DNA of 25,465 bases from Paramacrobiotus richtersi (taxonomy: Eukaryota; Tardigrada; Eutardigrada; Parachela; Macrobiotidae). Below the pieces are notes generated by a model that was given only the letters and a program-made list of their open reading frames with translations, ran no database searches and had not been told where the DNA came from. This document shows positions 18,021 to 25,465 of this stretch, piece after piece. Every line of letters begins with the position of its first letter. Position 1 is the first letter of the stretch. The DNA is taken from NCBI GenBank assembly GCA_034698045.1, contig JAQGAU010000630.1, forward strand, positions 1-25,465. The letters are read 5' to 3'. The position numbers were made by a program, and so were the translations under genes.

Positions 18021-18329
18021 CTGCTCTATGGGTTCGAAACGTGTGATCCACGCAATCAACACCTTCCGCTTCGAAAGTTTGAAGAACCCAAGAACTGGCC
18101 GTCTGTCTGCGTGGAGAGCTTGAATAGAATGACATTGTTCATGCTGGCATACTTCGTCACCGATTGGTGGATAGATAGATCGGATATGGATAGATCTGGC
18201 TACAGTGTTGATCGTGATCAATCATCGACTGAGCAAACGGATGATACAAGCGAAGGAGAACAGGAAAACGATGTAGAATGTACCGCCACCCATTGGACCT
18301 GTGGCTGCGCAAGCTGTTGTATATCGTGA
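18021..18329 (+). CDS. Copy D exon 4: acidic tail with altered, cysteine-rich end
   Basis: The 103 codons include the stop, with acceptor TTTTTAG|CTG. The first half (YGFETCDPRNQ, KFEEPKNWPSV, ESLNRMTLFML) follows copy B. A stretch of GATAGATC-like repeats then adds about ten codons (WIDRSDMDRSG), and the acidic segment follows. The end reads THWTCGCASCCIS instead of the KRRK cluster of A and B, so the presumed nuclear localisation signal is absent. The first codon is CTG, not ATG, which argues that this is an internal exon and not a separate small gene. Confidence 0.65.
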   Translation: MLYGFETCDPRNQHLPLRKFEEPKNWPSVCVESLNRMTLFMLAYFVTDWWIDRSDMDRSGYSVDRDQSSTEQTDDTSEGEQENDVECTATHWTCGCASCCIS

Positions 18330-19452
18330 ATCTTATCAAATTATCTGCCAGGAAATCGGCAAAGTGTTAACGACTACCAGTACTTACAATTGTTAGGTAG
18401 AATACGGATTTCACGGCCAGATACCATTACGCAGTACATGTTGGGTTAACAGGAAATGTGTCATCTTTTTATTTTATATTGAGTACTCTGTACTGCTCGT
18501 GTTTTACGCGAATCATTTCGTGACCTCAGTTCTAATGTTACTTTCGGAGGTCACTTACTGTATGTTTTTCGCATATGTAGTATTATGCCAAGCCAAGCTG
18601 TGAACTTTTCAGTCTTCTTTTTTTCCAGAATTATTCAAACTTTTTTTCAGCTGATGTTGTATTCCTTCAAAAATCCAATGAAGTATGATAGTGTCCGATA
18701 GTGTGTGATCGTGTGGATTAACAGCATTCGTCTTGTCCGCGTACTGTTAGAATTAATGTCACTCGTGGAAATCATAAAACAAATTTCACTGTTGCGCAGT
18801 AAACGCTCAGTACCCAAAAAACACACCCCTATTTCGTTCTGCTGTAGGTCCAGCGTTCGGTACTGAAACGTTATAGCCATTTCTTAAACATGACCTTTGT
18901 TCTGTTATTCTTTAGGCCAGACGCTCGACGGTACTAAATTAAGGTCGAAAGGTATTAACAAACAGTTTTACGAACACGTTCATTTCGCTCTGCTCGCTCG
19001 CCGGTTTTTGAAGCAAAATTGCACTTTCAAAAGACGACTAATATTTTTCGACCGGCTTCGGACAACTGGCCAGTTATTTAAATATTTCCGATAATTTGTC
19101 CGAATTTTTCTTCTGGTAAATCGACTGACGAATACTAATATTTGCAACACAATATTAACTATTCCACAGTCTTTTTATCATGCGATCCCCGATATAGATA
19201 TTTTCGACTGATAACGAATGAGCATAAAATTTCAATGTCATTAAACATTTACCAAAATCATTAATAGATATTATTATAAATAACTCCATAACGTTCAAGT
19301 TCGGTTTACCTGACAACCAGCTTTTCCAGACACCGCATCTACTTTGTCCTTGCAAAGTAACCATTGTCCGGTCACACAATGACCTGACCAGTATACTAAA
19401 AAAAGTCCTTATTTTATACTCGGCGTATTTGGATTTACTAAATTATACAAAA
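18330..19452. other. 3' flank of copy D and spacer to the kelch gene; no gene seen
   Basis: The first 230 bases align with the flanks of A and B, including the inverted repeat at 18521-18553. At about 18963-19030 lies a diverged relic of the DNA that encodes the cysteine-rich frame near 9900, with broken frame. The remainder is AT-rich, with no supported gene, up to the ATG of the kelch gene. Confidence 0.45.
18521..18553 (+). promoter_or_regulatory. Conserved 3'-flank inverted repeat, copy D
   Basis: TGACCTC and GAGGTCA flank a 19-base loop nearly identical to copy A (AGTTCTAATGTTACTTTCG here). The stem is unchanged although neighbouring sequence has diverged. Confidence 0.35.
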
Positions 19453-19761
19453 ATGTCCGATTCCGATGAAGGCCCCTCCCGCAAACGCTCCCATTCCCCG
19501 GAAAATCCTGCTCCAGTCGACACCGGTGATGTGGCGTTGTTCATGCCGATCGTGGCCAAAAGGGGGAAACTGAGTGCCGGGTCGCATTATTTCGGGGCCA
19601 TGTTCAAATCATCCGTTTTCACGGAGCACGATCAGGCCGAGATTAACATGCAGCCGCCACCGGGACTGGATCCCAACGCCTGCAATCATGTATTACTGTA
19701 TATGAGTGGATATTTTTCCTCGCTAACCATTCCTGATGGACAGGCCGAACAGATCCTGCAG
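19453..19761 (+). CDS. Kelch gene exon 1: leader and first half of BTB
   Basis: The ATG at 19453 has AAAA before it, suitable for an animal start. The leader MSDSDEGPSRKRSHSPENP is polar. The BTB core follows: GDVALFMPIVAKRGKLSAGS, then HYFGAMF, where the family has D-V-x-L ... H-x-x-L-x-x-x-S-x-Y-F-x-x-M-F. The donor is CTGCAG|GTAAAG in phase 0, after ILQ. Confidence 0.85.
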
Positions 19762-22700
19762 GTAAAGGTCATCTGATCAAATAAGATGTTCAACACATTA
19801 TTACGACTTATTCCGCGGAAAAGTAAAATATAACAGCGGAAATTAAAATGGATAACAGAATTCAAATAGATATAGCAACGAAGCTTGTTCGTATTAAAAT
19901 TAACTATTTTATTGAATTGAATTGAGTATTACTAATTAATTATTTGTTGAATTAATATTATTAAAAGTAAAATATAACAGCGGAAATGAAAATGGGATAA
20001 CAGAAATCAAATAAGTACATACAGCAACGAAGCTTATTCATATTAAAATTAACTTTTGTATTGAATCGAGTTTATTAATTAATTGTTTGTTAAATCAGTA
20101 TTATTAATAATATGAAATATTGGATTAAACGAAAGCGTTCCACAAAAAATTAATCAAATGATGCTGTTTAGCATGAAGCGTCAGTAACAGGCTTACGATC
20201 GCATACATATCCAAATATACAGACGATACAGTGCGAGTGGTGAAATCGTAGAACAGTGGCTATAGTATGTGCTTCAGCATTGGAGCGACCTGTTACTACA
20301 TAGTAATAATATAATTGATTGATTGGGCGCTGTATGGTGTTCGTTGTTTTTTTTCTGGCTGGAAACTGTTTGGACGTAGGCTAAATCGCTGTCAATCACT
20401 TTCCATTAAAGCGTAAGTTTAACAAATTACCAAATATTCAAAAATTATATGCAAATACAGTACTACGTCGCCTGTGTTCTAAACTTGCAGATAAATTATG
20501 AATAACGAATAACATTGAACAACATCATGTACAGCACCATCAAATCTAGTAATTATTTACTACAAAACTACATACCACTTGGCAAAACTTATTCATATTA
20601 AAATTAACTATTTTACTGAATCAATTAATAATAATTAGTTATTTGTTAAATAAATATTATTAATAATATGGAATCATAAAATTAATTAACATTAAACGAA
20701 GGCGTTAAACAGAAAATCACTCAAAATGAGCTATGAGCATAATGCGTTAGTAACGGACATATGGTCGATTAGCATATAACAGACTATATTATTTTGAGAG
20801 CGGTGAAATCGTAGAACAATGGCAACCATGCAGCTGCTTAGCAGTCGCGATTACGATTGCCACAGTCATACAACAACGTGACTGTTTGATTTGGCGCCTG
20901 CATATGGTAGTGTTAGGTTTTTTTAATCGTTTGCACAAACAGCTGGGACGGAGAACAAAGATTATAAATCACTTTTCGTAAATTGTAAATTTAACAAAAC
21001 AATATGAAAACCTACTAATAGTATATATAAGTACGACAAAACAAAAAGTTTTTGATAAAATGCAAATAAATTATGAGTAACATCAAGAGCAGCACCAGCA
21101 AATCCAAACGGCAAAATGATATTAATAATAGTACTGATAACAATTCGGTTCAGTTTTGGTGCCCTGCAGGTGGCCGAGTACTTTCAGCTACCGGAGCTAA
21201 AAGAAATTGGTCGACGATCGGCGGATAAGCTGGCATCAGAAACCAATGCTGGAAACTGCTTGCGACATCTGAAAGTGGCACTGAGGTTCGAGCATGATTT
21301 GCTGACTAAAAAGGCCTTGAAAAAGATTATCTATGGGTTCGGTGGGATCTGTGGTGCGGAGGATTTTCTGGAATGCTCACTGGAAGAACTGCTGTTCATC
21401 TTGAGACAGAACTTTCTGGTCGTACCGAGTGAAGAGCAAATTGTTGAGGTAAAGGACTTCCGTATATGTATAACGCACAATTTTTGGCAGACAAAAATAT
21501 ATTACTGTATGTATATGTAGCGTAAAGGACGCCATATCCCCCACGCACCTAGCAACATTTCAACTTTGCGCGCTCGTATTAGTAGTGAAAGTTGCTGTTT
21601 GTATTAACAACCACAACAAGTACAACAACAGTGGCATAAGATCGAAAGAACGTTGGACATAGTGTACGTATACGTGATCTGAAAAAATATATAGAAAATG
21701 TATTTCTAAAAAATGTGGATAATATGTAAGTTATTCGAAAAAAGTATTATCTACACATTCCAGCTATGCTTGTAATAAAATATGTATATTTTCCATGATA
21801 CTGGTTACTGTACATACTATAGTAATACCAGAGAGTCGCACTGTGTGGTAAACGTTAGCGGGGTGTGATAAGGAGATTTTTGGTTAGGAATATAGAAGAA
21901 TAATGTAAACTTCAATGTAAACCTAATGAGATATACGATTAGCTACTGTCGCCACCTACCGTCAGTACCGCAAAAGACCTAGTTGCGGTTACAACTGTAG
22001 ACTCGTATATGATGTTACAATCGTACAGGCGCGCATATATTACCACAAATTGACCAATCAACAAAACAGCACAGTATAAGCTATTACACAGTTTGCAGGC
22101 AGTCATGGCCTAGTTCGCCCACGACAAAACCAATCGCTGGAAACCGGATATTTTCTCCGCTGTACTCTCGGAGATCCGCTGGAGTCTATTGGGTGACGGG
22201 GCCCGCATGATGCTCATGTCCTCGGAAGATCCCTTCCGCACTGCTCTCACTGATATCCTCCAGTATTCTGGACTGTCTTCCCAGCCGAATCTTCCTACTA
22301 CACGGCCGGTGGCACGCCAACGCAATCTCCAGGATGTTATTTTCACGTATTCTCCCTCAGCTATTGGCTTCTCGTTAGCCTGTGTTGATCAGAATCTGAC
22401 CTACTGGCCTATTGCGCCGTATGATCCGCATACCATCAGTATGGATGGGTTTGTTACGCCTAGTCAATGGGCAGTCAAGGTAACAGAAAACTCATGAAAC
22501 TCTATGTCACGAATACATATTATTGTACGTAATTGCAATAATAATATACTGTTTGAGTAAAGGTCAGCAACAAGATCGTCTTCCAAATCAGACATCTTGG
22601 ACGAAGCATCACGGTGGCATATGATCCAGTGAAGCATGCGTATGAAAATCTCACTGGACACGAGAAACTGAATCTGGGATTCACCACGGATAAGGAAACA

Positions 22701-23969
22701 ATGTCGACGCAGCCAATGGTTATTGGACACAAGATCTACATCTTCCGGGAGGGTAAAAGGTCACAGGAGCTTTTCGAGTACAGCTTCAAGTCCAAAGCGT
22801 TGCGCCGAAAGGCCTTGTCCCCCTCAGGCAGAAGGTACCGTAACCAGGAACCGATATCGATGCTCCAGATTTTACGGTGTACCTGCAGCTTAAATTAAAA
22901 GTTCTATTAATTTGTAATAACTTACTGGGTTTGTAAATTACCATGGTACTGTACGCCGATCAATGGAGTTTCTCCGTCAGCGAATTAGTATAGAAATACA
23001 GCGAGGAAACGCTATTTGTGTTATGGGGACTGTTGACTCATCCAAAGAAATGGAAGATGTGTTTTTGTTTTTTAATATGTAATCGTATAATGCTGAACAG
23101 TGTAACACGTACGATATGTACAGCGGGAAAAATATTAAAATGTATAATATTTGGTACTGTGGATGTACAGCCGAGATCCATACATCGCATAAACCATCCC
23201 TAAAGTGCATTGCTGATTGTCTCATGCCCACTCCGCAGCCAAAGTCGAAGACCTAAGAATACCATTATAACTTAACGAGATCCGTTTATAAAAGATTGAC
23301 GGTACTGAAAGTATGAAACCTTTACTCTTTAAAGAGGCTGTAATCAAATAAACCTTTACACTATAATGTTGATCGCAGTACATTTGAGTACAGCCTCTTT
23401 AAAGCCCTATATGTGCTTTTATTTTCAGAGCCCACTGCGGCATCGAAGTATACCGCGACGAACTGATCCTCATCGGCGGCCAACTCCTCCCCCTCAAACC
23501 CCGCATCATGACCAACTCCGTGGACCGCTTCAGTCCCCTAACCAACCAGTGGACAGCGCTCCCGCCCCTCCCCGACCGCACGGCCCACTGCGCAGCCAAA
23601 GTCTTCCAGGACCATTTATACGTCACCGGTGGGACCATCCTGATTAACCGGCGCACCATCGACATCGCCGTGTGCTGGCGCCTCAATCTGATCACCCCCA
23701 CGGTGTGGCATCAAATTGGGAGTTTAGGATGGCCGCGTCGCGATCACGGGATGCTGGTGGCCAATGGGATGGTGCATGTAGTGGGTGGAATCAGTGAGCG
23801 GTTCATGCACAGTATGGAGCCGTATGAGAAGTATGTACCGCGGCTCAACTACTGGTATGGAGTGTTCCAGTGTGGGGAGAACAGGCGGGGACGCGGGAAA
23901 AGTGACAGGACGAGTGTCATTGAAATGGCGAGTACGGTGTTTCACAATGATAAGGAGGAAGATGAATAA
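19453..23969 (+). CDS. BTB-BACK-kelch protein, probable CUL3 adaptor (five exons, in-frame TAG)
   Basis: The exons are 19453-19761, 21170-21448, 22099-22479, 22563-22834 and 23429-23969, and the joined frame spans 594 codons including the stop. The order is an N-terminal Ser-rich leader, BTB (about residues 27-115), BACK (about 115-215), then kelch repeats. BTB-kelch proteins of this length recruit substrates to CUL3 ubiquitin ligases. The three clearest kelch features are ELILIGG, LYVTGG and VHVVGG, each after a strand and near conserved Trp. The one fault is TAG at 22111-22113, at the BACK tryptophan of the V-x-x-W motif. It may be a pseudogene mutation, an error, or be avoided by splicing. 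AATAAA overlaps the stop codon (23965-23970) and may be the polyadenylation signal. No ortholog name is given because kelch families are too similar to assign by eye. Confidence 0.8.
19762..21169 (+). repeat. Kelch intron 1 with tandem duplications
   Basis: A block beginning AAAGTAAAATATAACAGCGG occurs at about 19820 and again at about 19964. The block from AAGCTTATTCATATTA (about 20029) onward recurs about 556 bases later (from about 20586), including GGTGAAATCGTAGAACA near 20240 and 20802 and a later TAAATTATGA-like part. The intron therefore grew by a 145-base and then a roughly 550-base duplication. It is very AT-rich and has no gene. The copies have diverged considerably. Confidence 0.6.
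21170..21448 (+). CDS. Kelch gene exon 2: end of BTB and start of BACK
   Basis: The acceptor is CCCTGCAG|GTGGCC and the donor GTTGAG|GTAAAG, both phase 0, 93 codons. VAEYFQLPELKEIGRRSADK is the usual BTB end. The following NAGNCLRHLKVALRFEHDLL is the BACK start, which normally reads N-C-L ... A-x-x-x-x-x-x-L. SLEELLFILRQNFLVVPSEE then leads into the next BACK helix. Confidence 0.85.
21449..22098 (+). other. Kelch intron 2; nothing recognised
   Basis: This is 650 bases of AT-rich intron. It has two TACTGTA motifs and no open frame with protein-like content. Confidence 0.5.
22099..22479 (+). CDS. Kelch gene exon 3: end of BACK with TAG at the conserved Trp
   Basis: With the acceptor GTTTGCAG| the exon reads AVMA-stop-FAHDKTNR, followed by IRWSLL. 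The family pattern is V-x-x-W-x-x-x-D-x-x-x-R ... I-R-x-x-L-L, so the stop replaces Trp (TGG to TAG). A second AG at 22112-22113, the stop codon itself, would start the exon at 22114 in the same phase and drop only five codons. The donor is GTCAAG|GTAACA. The second half (about 22200-22479) is not a clear kelch repeat. Confidence 0.75.
22563..22834 (+). CDS. Kelch gene exon 4: first kelch strands
   Basis: The acceptor is AGTAAAG|GTCAGC after a short 83-base intron with a poor pyrimidine tract, the least certain splice site of this gene. It reads VSNKIVFQIRHLGRSITVAY, then VIGHKIYIFREG, a degenerate kelch strand. The donor is AGAAG|GTACCG, leaving two bases of a codon. With one base from exon 5 this gives SGRRAHCGIEVY, the typical R-x-H-C-x-x-x-x-x kelch strand, which supports the junction. 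Confidence 0.7.
22921..23082 (+). mobile_element. Fragment of the retrotransposon C-terminus in kelch intron 4
   Basis: Read from 22963 it gives MEFLRQRISIEIQRGNAICV and a stop at 23080-23082. The retrotransposon ORF at 12743-13561 ends MEYLSQRISIEIQRGNAACI, so the two are homologous. The upstream part 22921-22962 is open in the same frame. It inserted in the kelch gene's sense direction and lies wholly within intron 4 (22835-23428). Only the last coding part remains, as expected for a strongly 5'-truncated copy. Confidence 0.7.
23429..23969 (+). CDS. Kelch gene exon 5: C-terminal kelch repeats
   Basis: The acceptor is TTTTCAG|AGCCCAC. The frame reads AHCGIEVYRDELILIGG, SVDRFSPLTNQWTALPPLPD, RTAHCAAKVFQDHLYVTGG, PTVWHQIGSLGWPRRDHGML and VANGMVHVVGG, so double-Gly strands and Trp positions recur about every 50 residues. 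The last part (GENRRGRGKSDRTSVIEMAS, then an acidic DKEEDE) leaves the repeat and ends at TAA 23967-23969. The exon is GC-rich compared with the introns. Confidence 0.85.
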
Positions 23970-24517
23970 ATGAAATGAAACCGCGTGTGGGGGCATGTCA
24001 TATGTTGCGTGTGGAAACGCATATAGCAGATCGACGCGGCAAAGTGTTCTTTCGCTTGTTTAACGCCTTATGGCGAATGCTGACATTATAATCGTTCTGT
24101 GTCCGCCAAAGTCCTATTTTTACCAAAGTAATACTGTTTTGTGCAGAAACGGAAGAATCTATAAAGCTAACATATAAATCTATAAAACTAATCTATCCTG
24201 AAAACTGTACAATTAACAATCTACAGTCCCCGCTACAGACAATGTCCCCTGACACTTTTTGAACGGCCTTTACATTAGCTGTGCAGTAGCAGTACAAAAG
24301 TTTGGTTACAAACACGTAAGATTAACTGATTCCGGGTAACTTTTAATCTTTGTCCTAATATTTAAAATCACACTTTCCGTCAAAATCCTAATTATTACAG
24401 TACTTGTACGCAGGTGGACAGATTAGCCAAGAGACGGCATTAAAATTAGCCGAAGCTGGTGATATAAGTTAGTACTGTCACCGTAGAAAACCGCTAACCA
24501 TGCAATAAATTGGTCAT
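23970..24517. other. Convergent intergenic region between kelch and GST genes; nothing recognised
   Basis: The 548 bases hold the 3' ends of two genes transcribed towards each other. AATAAA at 24504-24509 is on the + strand and may be fortuitous. No open frame or repeat is supported. Confidence 0.5.
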
Positions 24518-24867
24518 TCAAAGGTCAGAAACGTAACATCCTGGACGCGTTGTCAGATATTCTTTAATCCCCTTCAGACTGTGGATCTTGTCCATAAGCG
24601 CCTTCAGATGGCTGTACTCATCGAGAATGCCTGACCCGTACAAAGCGACAATTTCATCCAGGAAGCTAACCACCGCGAAGTCCGCCCAGCTAGGTCCTTC
24701 GCCCACCAAGTAACCGCTTGCGTTTGTGTTGTTCACGAGTTTACGCTCGAAATCATGAAGATAGCGAGGTAGATTGTCAGTCTTGTACTTTTCTTTTATA
24801 TCGGCGGCGAGGTCGGTTTTCTTGGACATGCGGGCTTCGATCCACGATTCGTAATCTTCCGCTGCAT
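24518..24867 (-). CDS. GST 3' exon: helical C-terminal domain
   Basis: The acceptor is GTCTACAG|AT. It encodes the all-helical domain: DAAEDYESWIEARMSKK, NLPRYLHDFERKLV, GEGPSWADFAVVSFLDEIVA and HSLKGIKEYLTTRPGC. The stop is TGA at 24518-24520. The P-S-W-A-D motif is the sigma-type N-capping box region. Confidence 0.85.
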
Positions 24868-25465
24868 CTGTAGACAAACAGAGATTAGCAGTTTGCTAGG
24901 GTTTGTGCAGTAGCGTATAAAAACAAACTTATTGTTAATTAGTTAACAACAAATGCGACACAAAGTGTATGTGAACTTAACAAGGCCGGTGAAACTTTTG
25001 CCCGAAGTTGTCTCCTTGTCGAATCCGTAACTTTACATTGTTATTGCGCCATATATAGAGTCTCACACATAGGTAATTTACGCATAGCGGAAATTAGCAT
25101 TGCCGAAATATTATGTAGCGCACAAGGTCGTCGTTGTGTTGCTGCATTGAATCTGATACGCTTAATGATGCAGAATTTCTTTACGTTGATTTACCCCACA
25201 TATAGTCCACAATACTGTCAGCTTCCGCCTCTTCCCAACTGCTGTTTCCCGTCAACTTGTACGTCCTCGCCAAGTAGCGTGCAATAGCCATACTCTGGGA
25301 TAGCGTCTTGCCATCCACCTCCATATACGGCACCTTCCCCTCGGGTGTCGTGGGCTTGACTGACGGCCACTCAGCGAACTCAATGCGGAAATCTTCGAAT
25401 TTTTGACCGGAGTAGTGTAGAATCCAGCGGGATATTTCCGCGCTGATGTGGTGGACGTTGAAAAA
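24518..25465 (-). CDS. Sigma-class glutathione S-transferase, 5' end outside the window
   Basis: GSTs conjugate glutathione to electrophiles in the cytosol, and sigma members can also isomerise prostaglandin H2. There are two exons on the minus strand: 25195-25465 (start missing) and 24518-24867. The first holds the thioredoxin-like domain (FFNVHHISAEISRWILHYSG, EFAEWPSVKP, PEGKVPYMEVDGKTLSQSMA, IARYLA). The second holds the helical C-terminal domain with the GEGPSWADFAVVSFLDEIVA motif. The junction G|AT gives DYMWDAAEDY in frame. The intron has 327 bases. W-P-x-x-K-P-x-x-P and S-Q-S-M-A-I-A-R-Y-L are sigma-class signatures. The catalytic Tyr would be just upstream of FFN, off the window. Confidence 0.9.
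25195..25465 (-). CDS. GST 5' exon: thioredoxin-like domain, partial
   Basis: The exon is open to the window end with 271 bases in frame and the donor TGGG|GTAAAT. The glutathione-binding cis-Pro motif (KVPYMEVDG) and SQSMAIARYL are present. An RGR-type loop usually follows YFN in the family, but here the sequence is FNVHHISAE, a variation near the active site. Confidence 0.85.

Larger units (their letters stand above)
13636..18329 (+). pseudogene. F-box family copy D, four exons, one nonsense codon
   Basis: The exons are 13636-14262, 14968-15345, 17126-17611 and 18021-18329, with lengths 627, 378, 486 and 309, all divisible by three and joined in phase 0. The only fault is TAG at 13906-13908 (codon 91), where A, B and C have TCG (Ser). 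Without it the product would be 599 residues. Intron 2 is 1780 bases because of an inserted DNA element, and the leader carries a retrotransposon fragment. A single C-to-A change could be a recent mutation, an allele or an assembly error, so copy D is the best candidate for a working gene in the array. It is listed as a pseudogene because the window as given has the stop. Confidence 0.75.

Noticed and set aside
23399..23701. Minus-strand open frame of 100 codons opposite kelch exon 5
   Set aside because: It is the complement of a GC-rich coding exon with clear kelch repeats on the + strand.
1..25465. tRNA, rRNA or CRISPR features
   Set aside because: No cloverleaf, rRNA-like segment or regularly spaced direct-repeat array was seen on reading both strands. 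A covariance-model search would be needed to exclude small RNAs.

Overview
The window is eukaryotic nuclear DNA from an invertebrate. Short exons with GT/AG borders lie in AT-rich introns and transposon relics are frequent. The sigma-class glutathione S-transferase and the BTB-BACK-kelch gene fit an animal, and the expanded F-box family looks tardigrade-like to me. That last point is an impression, not something the sequence proves.

Positions 1-19000 hold a degenerate tandem array of one gene family in four copies, all on the + strand. I call them A (161-3319), B (4611-9194), C (11635-about 12165) and D (13636-18329). Aligning the copies by eye gives one gene model with four phase-0 exons. 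Exon 1 encodes an unrecognised N-terminal module. Exon 2 encodes an F-box. Exon 3 encodes an unrecognised C-terminal module. Exon 4 encodes an acidic tail. A conserved upstream block lies about 290-355 bases before the ATG in B and C, and at the same distance in D once an insertion is subtracted. Exon borders are conserved in A, B and D, but no copy has an open frame throughout. A is truncated and frameshifted in three exons. B has single-base deletions in exons 1 and 3. C is only upstream block plus exon 1. D has one TAG codon in exon 1 and is otherwise open.

Mobile DNA has entered the array repeatedly. An antisense Gag gene fragment sits in intron 3 of B. An antisense non-LTR retrotransposon 3' end, flanked by an 11-bp direct repeat, separates D's upstream block from its ATG. 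A 1.3-kb element with terminal inverted repeats of about 130-140 bp and a perfect 10-bp target duplication fills intron 2 of D. A small cysteine-rich ORF (9799-10128, minus strand) and a perfect 21-bp palindrome (10269-10311) lie between B and C.

Positions 19453-23969 (+) hold a five-exon BTB-BACK-kelch gene, probably a CUL3 substrate adaptor. Its exon 3 carries TAG where the family has a conserved tryptophan. That same TAG could act as an alternative splice acceptor that removes it. Positions 24518-25465 (-) hold a sigma-class GST whose 5' end runs off the window, convergent with the kelch gene. F-box proteins act in SCF (CUL1) ligases and BTB-kelch proteins in CUL3 ligases, so most of the window encodes, or once encoded, ubiquitin-ligase adaptors.
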